DNA of 37,046 nt from Clostridiales bacterium. Lineage in GTDB: Bacteria; Bacillota; Clostridia; Christensenellales; DUVY01. The position numbers were made by a program, and so were the translations under genes. Location: assembly GCA_012840805.1 (NCBI GenBank), contig DUVY01000078.1:1-37046 (forward strand), given 5' to 3'. Positions 17,266 to 24,811 of this stretch are shown in pieces. The notes under the pieces are model-generated. The model saw nothing but the letters and a program-made list of their open reading frames with translations. It was not told where the DNA came from and did not search any database. Numbering within the stretch: the first letter of the stretch is position 1; every line of letters begins with the position of its first letter.

Positions 17266-19038
17266 ATGAATACTGTGACATTGACTATAGACGGACAAAA
17301 AATTACTGTGCCTGAAAACTATACTATATTACAGGCAGCGAAAGAATTAGGAATCAATATACCTAGGTTATGCTATTTAAAAGATATCAATGAAACATCG
17401 GCTTGCCGTATTTGCGTTGTGGAAATAGAAGGCATGCGCACGCTAAAAAACTCATGCACAGTTAAAGTTCAAAACAACATGGTTGTCAAAACCAATACCC
17501 CGCGCGTCCGAAAATCTATTCAAAAAAACCTTATGCTTTTGGCGTCCAATCACAAATTTGATTGCTGGAAATGCCCCAGAGAGCGCAATTGCGAGTTTTT
17601 GTATTTGTTGAGAAAATACAATATTGACAACTCAATGGGCGAGGACGCATACTTTGCCAAAAAGCATTTTATAACCAATATAACAGACGCCATAGTTTTG
17701 GATAGTTCCAAATGTATCTTGTGCGGCAGATGCGTCAGCGCTTGCCAAAAATACGCGGGCACGGGCGCGCTTGATTTTAACGAACGCGGATATCACACTT
17801 ACATAAGCTCTGCCCAAAACCACGACCTTGACGACAGCGGCTGTATTTATTGCGGCAAATGCATTCAGGCTTGCCCAACAGGCGCTTTAAGAGAAAGAGA
17901 CCAAATAGACGAAGTTTTAGAACTTCTATCCAATAAAGAATATTACACCGTAGTTCAGATTGCCCCCGGCGTGAGAGCCGCTTTGGGCGAAGAATTTGGT
18001 TATCCAATAGGCACAAATGTAGAAGGCAAGCTGTATAACGCGCTTAGTAAATTAGGATTTGACGACATCACAGATACCAACTTCAGCGCGGATGTGACCA
18101 TAATGGAAGAAGGCACAGAATTTATTCACCGGTTTCAAGACTTTAAAAACGGCGACAAAAAAGCCTTGCCGCTTTTTACATCTTGCTCGCCTGGTTGGAT
18201 AAGATATATAGAGCAATACTATCCCGAATTTTTGTCCAACTTGTCGTCTTGCAAATCGCCTCAGCAGATGCACGGCGCGTTAGTAAAACATTATTACGCC
18301 CAAAAAATCAATACTCCCAAAGAAAAGATAAAAGTCGTTTCTATTATGCCTTGCATAGCCAAAAAATACGAGGCAAAGCGTCCCGAGATGGAAGCGGACG
18401 GCGTGCGAGATGTAGACTATGTTTTGACCACTCGCGAGCTTGCCAGAATGATAAGAAGACAAGATATTGATTTTAGAGCCTTAGAAGATATTACGCCTTC
18501 TAGCCCTATGGCTAAATACACCGGAGCGGGCGCAATCTTTGGCGTAACGGGCGGCGTTATGGAAGCGGCGCTAAGAACGGTAAGGGACATACTAGAACAA
18601 AAAGATTATACCGATGTGGACTTTGCCGCTATAAGAGGAGCGGGGGACGGCATCAAAGAAGCCCAAATCGAAATAGCGGGAACAAAGCTGACTGTGGCGG
18701 TCGTTCATGGGGCGGTCAACTTCAAAGAAATGCTTGAAAGAGTCAAACAAAACCCCGGCAAATACGCTTTTGTTGAGTTTATGGCTTGCACGGGCGGATG
18801 CGTCAACGGCGGCGGACAGCCTATCTTATGCGCAGAAGACCAAGAAAATATAGACATAAGAACCGAAAGGGCAAAGGCGATATATAATATAGACGCCCAA
18901 AAACAGTTGCGCAAATCCCACCAAAACCCTGTTGTGATTGAGCTTTACCAAGAATTTTTGGAAAAACCCGGCAGCGAAAAGGCTCATAAGCTTTTGCATA
19001 CGCATTATGCCAAAAAGGAAAGTTATTCAAAACTTTGA
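17266..19038 (+). CDS. hydA: [FeFe] hydrogenase catalytic subunit HydA
   Basis: HydA makes or consumes H2 at the H-cluster. From the ATG at 17266 (AGGAG 7 bases upstream; earlier in-frame starts lie inside hydB) it has 590 residues. In order are a [2Fe-2S] domain (Cys36, 47, 50, 64), a His-ligated cluster (His96, Cys100, 103, 109), and two ferredoxin motifs (Cys150-160 and Cys193-203). The H-domain follows with L1 FTSCSPGW (about 304-311), L2 MPCIAKKYE and L3 EFMACTGGCVNGGGQ. A small-subunit-like end closes the protein. L1 has Ser where many hydrogenases have a second Cys. With hydC and hydB this is the HydABC type expected in anaerobic fermenters. Maturases HydE, HydF and HydG are not in the window. 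Confidence 0.96.
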   Translation: MNTVTLTIDGQKITVPENYTILQAAKELGINIPRLCYLKDINETSACRICVVEIEGMRTLKNSCTVKVQNNMVVKTNTPRVRKSIQKNLMLLASNHKFDCWKCPRERNCEFLYLLRKYNIDNSMGEDAYFAKKHFITNITDAIVLDSSKCILCGRCVSACQKYAGTGALDFNERGYHTYISSAQNHDLDDSGCIYCGKCIQACPTGALRERDQIDEVLELLSNKEYYTVVQIAPGVRAALGEEFGYPIGTNVEGKLYNALSKLGFDDITDTNFSADVTIMEEGTEFIHRFQDFKNGDKKALPLFTSCSPGWIRYIEQYYPEFLSNLSSCKSPQQMHGALVKHYYAQKINTPKEKIKVVSIMPCIAKKYEAKRPEMEADGVRDVDYVLTTRELARMIRRQDIDFRALEDITPSSPMAKYTGAGAIFGVTGGVMEAALRTVRDILEQKDYTDVDFAAIRGAGDGIKEAQIEIAGTKLTVAVVHGAVNFKEMLERVKQNPGKYAFVEFMACTGGCVNGGGQPILCAEDQENIDIRTERAKAIYNIDAQKQLRKSHQNPVVIELYQEFLEKPGSEKAHKLLHTHYAKKESYSKL

Positions 19039-19061
19039 TTATTAATAAGTTAAGATAAGAA

Positions 19062-20012
19062 ATGAAAAAAGTATTATCATTTGTTTTATTTTTGGTCATA
19101 TCGTTATCTAGCGTTTTTATGCTAGCGTGCGCCAAAGAGAGCGACAAAGTCAAGGTTATGGTTCCCAACGGAATCACCTTGATAGCGTGGGGCGGACTTT
19201 ATGATAATCGTGATGTAGAAATTGACAATGTGAATGGACCTGATTTATTATCGACTGCATTTGCTTCGTCTTCTCACGATATAATTGTAGCGCCGTTAAA
19301 CCTAGGCGCGAAGTTGTATAACAACAGTAATACCAAATATAAATTAGACTCAATGATTACTTTTGGCAATTTGTTTATTGTGTCTAAAGATAAAGTTTCA
19401 TTAGATGATAAATTGCAAGATTTAAAAGGCAAAAAGTTGATAGCCTTTGGGCGAAACGCAACGCCCGACATAATCTTGCAAGCGGCGTTAAATTCAAAAG
19501 ATATAACAGATTGCGAAATAGAGTATCAATCGGGCGTAAGCGAAGTTGTGGCTTTGTTTAAAGGCGAAGATTCAGAATATGACTACGCTCTTGTAGCTGA
19601 GCCCGTTTTATCGCAATTAAAAAATATGGGATTGGATCTTAATATCGTTGACCTTCAAGAAGTCTTGCAATATGATAGCGATATGGAATCTATTCCTCAA
19701 GCGGGCGTTTTTATCAACCCCGAATCCAAAAGAATAGACAAGATTAATGAAGCATTACAAGAACTAAAAAACAATATCGAATACCTAAAAGCCAATCCCC
19801 AAGATTACGCTCAAGATATAATCAAACATCATGAGTATTTTAAAAACATAACTAGCGAAGTTATTGCCTCGGCTATTCAAAGCGGCGATATTATAGATTA
19901 CAAAAAAGCCAAAGATAATAAACCCGTTTTGGAAGCGTATTTTCAATTACTAATAGACCAAAATAAAAACTTGCTGGGCGCTCAGCCCTCGGATGATTTT
20001 TATTATTACTGA
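19062..20012 (+). CDS. ABC transporter substrate-binding lipoprotein, SsuA/ThiY-like
   Basis: A signal peptide with lipobox MLAC (Cys23) predicts a lipoprotein on the outer face of the membrane. The 316-residue protein has the two-lobe pattern of NMT1/SsuA-type binding proteins: an early DIIVAPLNLGAKLY strand, LKGKKLIAFGRNATPDIIL in the middle, and YDYALVAEPVLSQL. These carriers bind aliphatic sulfonates, thiamine precursors or similar small molecules; the ligand here cannot be read. It starts 23 bases after hydA with no terminator between, so it probably belongs to the hydrogenase transcript. The permease gene begins 10 bases after its stop. No ATPase gene accompanies them. Confidence 0.8.
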   Translation: MKKVLSFVLFLVISLSSVFMLACAKESDKVKVMVPNGITLIAWGGLYDNRDVEIDNVNGPDLLSTAFASSSHDIIVAPLNLGAKLYNNSNTKYKLDSMITFGNLFIVSKDKVSLDDKLQDLKGKKLIAFGRNATPDIILQAALNSKDITDCEIEYQSGVSEVVALFKGEDSEYDYALVAEPVLSQLKNMGLDLNIVDLQEVLQYDSDMESIPQAGVFINPESKRIDKINEALQELKNNIEYLKANPQDYAQDIIKHHEYFKNITSEVIASAIQSGDIIDYKKAKDNKPVLEAYFQLLIDQNKNLLGAQPSDDFYYY

Positions 20013-20022
20013 AAAAAGATTG

Positions 20023-20766
20023 ATGAAAAAAGCGAAAAAACATTATAGCTTCATATACATAATTCTTGGCATAATGTTTTTGCTTGCGCTTTGGACGGTT
20101 TTACAAAAAATTATAAATAATAACCTTGTTGTTCCCGATATTCCCAGCGTATTTAGGGCGTTTTTAGCCTTATTAAAACAATCCAAGACCTATTTTATTA
20201 TTTTAAAAACAATAGGCAGGCTTATAATCACTTTAATTTTTTGCGCGGCTTTGACCTTGATATTGTCATATTTTTCATATAAGTTTGAATGGTTTGAAAA
20301 TTTTATCAAACCATTTTTTAGCATAATGCGGACCGTTCCCGTTGTTTCGCTTATTATTATATTGCTGTTTTTGGCGGGCAATGACATCAGTCCGTATTTT
20401 ATAACCGCGCTTGTGATTTTGCCCGTTATGTATGAAGGGATTTTAAGCGGATTTTTGGCGATTGACGACACCCTAAAAGACGAACTTAGACTTCTAAGTA
20501 GCGTTAATTTTAAAATAATAATGTCGGTTTTTATCCCTATGACATTACCGTATTTAATCGCGTCTTTCTTGCAATCCTTTGGTCTGGGTCTAAAAGTAAT
20601 GGTAATGTCCGAATTTATTGCGCAGCCCAAAGACACCATAGGCTATGTTATGCTGCAAGAGCGAATTTATCTTGATACGGCGGATATTTTCGCGTGGACG
20701 ATTATAATGGCGTTGTTTGTCTTTTTGGTGGAATTAGTTGTTAAAACAATTAGGAAAAGAATTTAA
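20023..20766 (+). CDS. ABC transporter permease, SsuC/ThiX-like
   Basis: The 247-residue integral membrane protein has about six hydrophobic segments and the family's cytoplasmic coupling loop. That loop lies around DDTLKDELRLLSSVNFKII and precedes VFIPMTLPYLIASF. The start is taken at ATG 20023, ten bases after the binding-protein stop; an ATG at 19993 lies inside the previous gene. It would form the pore for the ligand of the adjacent lipoprotein. It is the last gene before a terminator, and the expected ATP-binding subunit is absent both here and elsewhere in the window. Either an ATPase from another locus serves it or the system has been reduced. Confidence 0.82.
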   Translation: MKKAKKHYSFIYIILGIMFLLALWTVLQKIINNNLVVPDIPSVFRAFLALLKQSKTYFIILKTIGRLIITLIFCAALTLILSYFSYKFEWFENFIKPFFSIMRTVPVVSLIIILLFLAGNDISPYFITALVILPVMYEGILSGFLAIDDTLKDELRLLSSVNFKIIMSVFIPMTLPYLIASFLQSFGLGLKVMVMSEFIAQPKDTIGYVMLQERIYLDTADIFAWTIIMALFVFLVELVVKTIRKRI

Positions 20767-20808
20767 AAAAGCCCCGCCGATCAAAATCTTACGGGGCTTG
20801 TTTTTTTA
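20764..20808. terminator. Terminator between permease and SDR genes
   Basis: The arms aagccccg (20769-20776) and cggggctt (20792-20799) surround a 15-base loop and are followed by seven T on the plus strand and preceded by an A run. It is placed between convergent genes and can act in both directions. Confidence 0.75.
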
Positions 20809-21618
20809 AGCTCTAGCGCTGGGACCGTTGTCTTCTTGTTTGTATAAAAACTTAATCACCCCAATAGATGCTTTTTGAGGCAAGATACGGCTCAAAGCGT
20901 ATTGCATTTTGTTTTTTAGACCCACAACGCAAATAACATCTGGGCGTTTTTTTGTGGCTTGGCTAAAGATCGCGTCGGCGACTTTTTGCGCGCTCAAGCC
21001 ATGCTGTTCTATATCAGCCAATGTTTTGGTCGCGTTTTCTAAATTTTGGACCTGTTCGCCATCCGAATAAATCTTTCTTTTTTGGGTAAATTCCGTTCTG
21101 ACGCCGCCGGGCACAATAGAAGTCGCGTAGATATTATACTGATTGAGCTCAATATTAAGTTCGGTAACATAGGCGCTTAACGCCGCCTTAGACGAGCTAT
21201 AATACGCCTCAAAGGGAACAGGCATCTCGCCCGCCAAAGAACTCACAAAGATAAGCCGTCCTTTGTTATGCGCTTTCATAACGGGCACAATGTATTTCAC
21301 AAACTCTGCCGCCCCAAACATATTGACCTCAAAAAGATAGCTATAATCATCGCGCGTGGTCTTTTCAGCGGGCGCGGCTATTGAAATACCCGCGCAATAG
21401 ATACCTATATCAAGTTTTCCATGCTCGGATAAGATTTTCTCAACGGCTTGCGACAAAGTTTCAGGATTGGTAATATCTACCGTAAAATTAATCACGCCCG
21501 CGATTGGGCATTCCGTTCTTGAACCGTTATATACTATATAATTATTATCCATAAATTTTCTTATTGTTTCCATTCCTATGCCGGACGAGCCGCCCAAAAC
21601 GAATACAACTTCTGCCAT
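20806..21618 (-). CDS. Short-chain dehydrogenase/reductase
   Basis: This 270-residue classical SDR shows the nucleotide-binding GGSSGIG near the N terminus, IYCAG (NAG-like, about 73-77), catalytic Ser in VSSLAG (about 126-127) and the Y-x3-K pair Tyr140/Lys144. PGGVRTEF follows the active site. Such enzymes oxidise or reduce alcohol/keto groups with NAD(P)H, but the substrate cannot be inferred. The ending (INFLYKQED-like helix and basic segments) resembles membrane-associated SDRs acting on lipids, only weakly. GAGGTG lies before the ATG. The gene is alone on its strand, convergent with the permease and divergent from the ATPase. Confidence 0.88.
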   Translation of the reverse strand: MAEVVFVLGGSSGIGMETIRKFMDNNYIVYNGSRTECPIAGVINFTVDITNPETLSQAVEKILSEHGKLDIGIYCAGISIAAPAEKTTRDDYSYLFEVNMFGAAEFVKYIVPVMKAHNKGRLIFVSSLAGEMPVPFEAYYSSSKAALSAYVTELNIELNQYNIYATSIVPGGVRTEFTQKRKIYSDGEQVQNLENATKTLADIEQHGLSAQKVADAIFSQATKKRPDVICVVGLKNKMQYALSRILPQKASIGVIKFLYKQEDNGPSARA

Positions 21619-21683
21619 TATTACACCTCTTTTTATTTTACTTAATAATATTATTGATTATCTTTTAAAGAAATATTTAACAC

Positions 21684-21712
21684 TTGCGAAATAAGGAAAA
21701 AAATGTTATTTT
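21684..21712 (+). promoter_or_regulatory. Possible promoter upstream of the riboswitch and ATPase
   Basis: TTGCGA (21684-21689) and TATTTT (21707-21712) are 17 bases apart, with TG one base before the -10. A transcript from here would carry about 290 bases of leader, including a terminator-like hairpin and the riboswitch. Confidence 0.4.
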
Positions 21713-21794
21713 AATTTTATGCGCGTTTATAATTGTATGTAAATATATTTTTATTTTTAGGAGGTAAATTCAATTTAATTAATAATTTTATATT

Positions 21795-21838
21795 TAGGGC
21801 ATATTATTATTAACAAGCAATTAAGGCCCTGTTTTTTT
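21795..21838 (+). terminator. Terminator-like hairpin upstream of the riboswitch
   Basis: agggc (21796-21800) pairs with gccct (21826-21830), an inner ttaa/ttaa pair is possible, and a run of seven T follows (21832-21838). It precedes the aptamer, so it may end a separate short transcript or form a first attenuation point. A Shine-Dalgarno-like aggaggt at 21759-21765 has no usable start codon behind it. Confidence 0.45.
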
Positions 21839-21858
21839 GAAAACTTCAGGTCTTTATG

Positions 21859-21962
21859 GATAAAAGGGAGTAGTCACCGTTAAAAAATTTAACGGCTAAT
21901 ATGCCGTCAACACAAAGATTACTGACTTTCGGTATATAGATTTTAATGGCAAGACTTTTATC
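21859..21962 (+). promoter_or_regulatory. yybP-ykoY (manganese) riboswitch aptamer
   Basis: The closing helix gataaaag (21859-21866) pairs perfectly with cttttatc (21955-21962). It is followed directly by the conserved ggagtag and preceded on the 3' side by ggcaagac, the two halves of the conserved yybP-ykoY core. In between, ccgttaaa/tttaacgg forms an internal stem, and a second arm carries gccgtcaacacaaag. Known members of this class sense Mn2+ and control Mn2+ or Ca2+ exporters, including P-type ATPases. The ATPase start follows after 47 bases. That linker contains a further possible hairpin (ttttggg/tccaaag) and a strong aggaggt Shine-Dalgarno sequence. Confidence 0.88.
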
Positions 21963-22009
21963 ATTTTGGGCTTTTTAAAAGGTCCAAAGGCTAACGAGCA
22001 GGAGGTAAA

Positions 22010-24697
22010 ATGACATATTATAACAAAGAAGTTGAAGAAGTATTAAGCCAGTTACAAACTTCAACTTCGGGGCTAAGCGATCAAGAAGCGGCAGCAAGAC
22101 TTGAAAAATACGGATACAACTCTTTATCGGAAGAAAAAAGAGCGGGATTATTAGTCAAATTCCTAAAACAATTAGTCAATCCTATGATAATAGTATTGAT
22201 AGTCGCCGCCGTTATTTCGGGTATTTTAGGCGAATGGATAGATATGTCCGTTATCTTAGGCGTTGTGCTTATAAACGCTATTATGAGCACCGTTCAAGAA
22301 GGCAAGGCAGAAAAGGCTATTGCCAAACTTAAGAGCATGGCGACGCCATATACGGCGGTAATAAGAAACGGTTCTGTAAAAATGACGCCCTCCAATACCT
22401 TAGTTCCGGGCGATATTATGCAAATATCGGCGGGGGATGTTATAGCGGCCGACGCTAGAATAATCAAATCAAATAGCTTAATGTCTGAAGAGGCGGCGCT
22501 TACAGGCGAATCCACGCCTGTGGAAAAAAGCGCCGAAAAGATTGACAGCGATAATGTCATAGTGGGCGACCAAAAGAATATGTTGTTTACCACGGGCAAA
22601 ATCATATACGGCACAGGTCTTGCCGTAGTGACAGCTACGGGTATGAATACCGAAATAGGCAAGATCGCCAATATCTTAAAAGAAACCAAAGAAGAAACGA
22701 CTCCGCTTCAAAGACGAATGAACGAAATTAGCGGTGTTTTGACCATAGCCATTTTGATTATGTGCTTGGTGATATTGGGCGTCAACTTGCTTATGGCGTA
22801 TATTAGCTTGCACCGAATTACTATAGAAACATTTATGGGCTTTTTCACTTTGTCTGTCAGTATCGCGGTAGCGGCTATACCCGAAGGGCTACCGGCTGTA
22901 GTCACTTTGGTTTTGGCGTTAGGCGTGCAAAAAATGGCAAAGCGTCACTCAATAGTAAGAAAGCTAAACGCGGTGGAAACTTTGGGTTGCGTGCAATTTA
23001 TATGTTCAGACAAAACAGGCACGCTTACCCAAAACAAAATGAGCGTGAAGAAAAACTATTTTGACGGCAAAATACAGCCCGTAGAATTTCCCAAGAGTCC
23101 GACCGCCGATTATTTTTTGAAATGCTTGATGCTTTGCAATGACTCGGTTTTAGAAGGCGAGCAAGGCGATCCTACCGAAATCGCTTTGTTAAAATTAGGC
23201 GCGGACAACGGCGTTAACCAAAATGATTTTAATCATCTATATCCTAGGGTTTTTGAGTTGCCTTTTGATTCAGAGCGCAAGCTTATGACTACAGTCAACC
23301 AAACTAATCAAGGACTTGTTTCTTTTACTAAAGGCGCGGTTGACCATGTTTTAAAAAGATGTACGCATATACAAGTCGGCAAAGATATATTGCCCATAAC
23401 CCAACAGCACATAAACGACATCCTAAACGCTAACAAAGAAATGGCGAGCACAGCTTTGCGCATATTGGCAGCGGCGTATAAACCTATCCCCAAAGTCCCA
23501 AACGAAAAAGAAAAAGGCGAATTAGAACAAAACCTAATCTTTTTGGGGCTGACGGGCATGCAAGACCCGCCTAGACCCGAAGCTTATGATTCTATTAAAA
23601 CATGCAAAAAAGCCGGCATAAAAGTAGTAATGATTACGGGCGACCACAAAGATACCGCGGTTGCCATCGCAAAAGAACTTAACATCATCCAAAACGAAAA
23701 ATACGCGATTACGGGCGAAGAGTTGGACAAAATGAGCGACCAAGAACTCAAAGAAAAGGTCAATTATTATAGAGTGTATGCCCGCGTTTCTCCCGAACAT
23801 AAAGTCAAGATAGTAAAGGCTTTGCAGGCCAATAATAATATAGTCGCTATGACGGGCGACGGCGTCAATGACGCGCCCGCTTTAAAAACCGCCAATATCG
23901 GCGTGGGCATGGGCATTACAGGCTCTGATGTAAGCAAAGATGTGGCGGATATGATTTTGACGGACGATAACTTCGCGAGCATAGTGACGGCGGTAGAAGA
24001 GGGCAGAAGAATTTATGCCAATATCAAAAAATCAACTAGATTTTTATTGTCGTGTAACGCGAGCGAGATTTTGCTTTTGTTTATAGCCTCAATAATAACT
24101 TTGACGGCGTCTTTGACGGGCGGCGTTTTAAAAGATATGGTTATCTTACATACCGTTCAGATACTGTTTATTAATGTCATAACGGACACTTTCCCCGCGA
24201 TCGCGCTTGGCAACGATAACGCCGAAGACGATATAATGGCAATGCCGCCAAGGCGGGCTGACGAGAGCTTTTTTGATATATTCTTGATAGGAAATATCCT
24301 GATTCAAGCGGTGTTTATGACGGCGCTGACTTACGGTTCGTATTTTATCGGTCGGGCTATCGGACAATCGCCCGAAACCGCGACAACTATGGCTTTCGCG
24401 ACTTTGTCGTTAATACAGTTATTCCATTGCCTTAATATACATAAAGAACGCAAATCAATTTTCGGGCGCAATTTATTTGGCAACAGAATGCTTATCATTA
24501 GCATAATTAGCTTGATTATATTTACCGTGCTGATAATCTCAATAGAGCCGATAGCCACGCTAATTAAGAGCGTTCCTCTAACCTTTACAGAATGGTTAGT
24601 TGTCTTTGGAATGTCAATCTCAATAATTCCCATAGTTGAGGTTATGAAAATAATAAGCCGCGCTATATGGGAAATAAAAGTAGAAAAAATATATTAA
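22010..24697 (+). CDS. P2A-type cation-transporting ATPase, probable Mn2+/Ca2+ exporter
   Basis: The 895-residue protein is a SERCA-like P-type ATPase. It has an N-terminal cation-ATPase domain and the actuator motif ALTGES. The phosphorylation site DKTGTLT has Asp334, followed by the nucleotide domain (FTKGAVD), MITGDHKDTA and the hinge MTGDGVNDAPALK. Membrane ligand motifs match the Ca2+-ATPase pattern: PEGLP in M4, Asn and Glu in CNASEILLL (M5), and NVITD (Asn, Thr, Asp) in M6. The riboswitch in front points to Mn2+ efflux, with Ca2+ as alternative. Related Mn2+-riboswitch-controlled ATPases are known in lactococci and streptococci. It stands alone between a divergent SDR gene and the convergent GH94 operon. 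Confidence 0.94.
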   Translation: MTYYNKEVEEVLSQLQTSTSGLSDQEAAARLEKYGYNSLSEEKRAGLLVKFLKQLVNPMIIVLIVAAVISGILGEWIDMSVILGVVLINAIMSTVQEGKAEKAIAKLKSMATPYTAVIRNGSVKMTPSNTLVPGDIMQISAGDVIAADARIIKSNSLMSEEAALTGESTPVEKSAEKIDSDNVIVGDQKNMLFTTGKIIYGTGLAVVTATGMNTEIGKIANILKETKEETTPLQRRMNEISGVLTIAILIMCLVILGVNLLMAYISLHRITIETFMGFFTLSVSIAVAAIPEGLPAVVTLVLALGVQKMAKRHSIVRKLNAVETLGCVQFICSDKTGTLTQNKMSVKKNYFDGKIQPVEFPKSPTADYFLKCLMLCNDSVLEGEQGDPTEIALLKLGADNGVNQNDFNHLYPRVFELPFDSERKLMTTVNQTNQGLVSFTKGAVDHVLKRCTHIQVGKDILPITQQHINDILNANKEMASTALRILAAAYKPIPKVPNEKEKGELEQNLIFLGLTGMQDPPRPEAYDSIKTCKKAGIKVVMITGDHKDTAVAIAKELNIIQNEKYAITGEELDKMSDQELKEKVNYYRVYARVSPEHKVKIVKALQANNNIVAMTGDGVNDAPALKTANIGVGMGITGSDVSKDVADMILTDDNFASIVTAVEEGRRIYANIKKSTRFLLSCNASEILLLFIASIITLTASLTGGVLKDMVILHTVQILFINVITDTFPAIALGNDNAEDDIMAMPPRRADESFFDIFLIGNILIQAVFMTALTYGSYFIGRAIGQSPETATTMAFATLSLIQLFHCLNIHKERKSIFGRNLFGNRMLIISIISLIIFTVLIISIEPIATLIKSVPLTFTEWLVVFGMSISIIPIVEVMKIISRAIWEIKVEKIY

Positions 24698-24730
24698 AAA
24701 ACCTAAAATAAAAGCCTTTAAAATATAAAC

Positions 24731-24768
24731 AGGAAAAAGTCCTTAAATATTTAAGGGCTTTTTCCTTA
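24731..24768. terminator. Long hairpin between the ATPase and the GH94 operon
   Basis: ggaaaaagtccttaaa (24732-24747) pairs with the mirrored bases up to 24766 with one G-T wobble around a minimal loop. The U-rich 3' arm can act as terminator for the ATPase, and the A-rich arm can serve the convergent cellobiose phosphorylase transcript. Confidence 0.65.
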
Positions 24769-24811
24769 GGGTGGAGAATGAGGGTTTTTTGGAAAGAAGC
24801 CTATAATAGCC

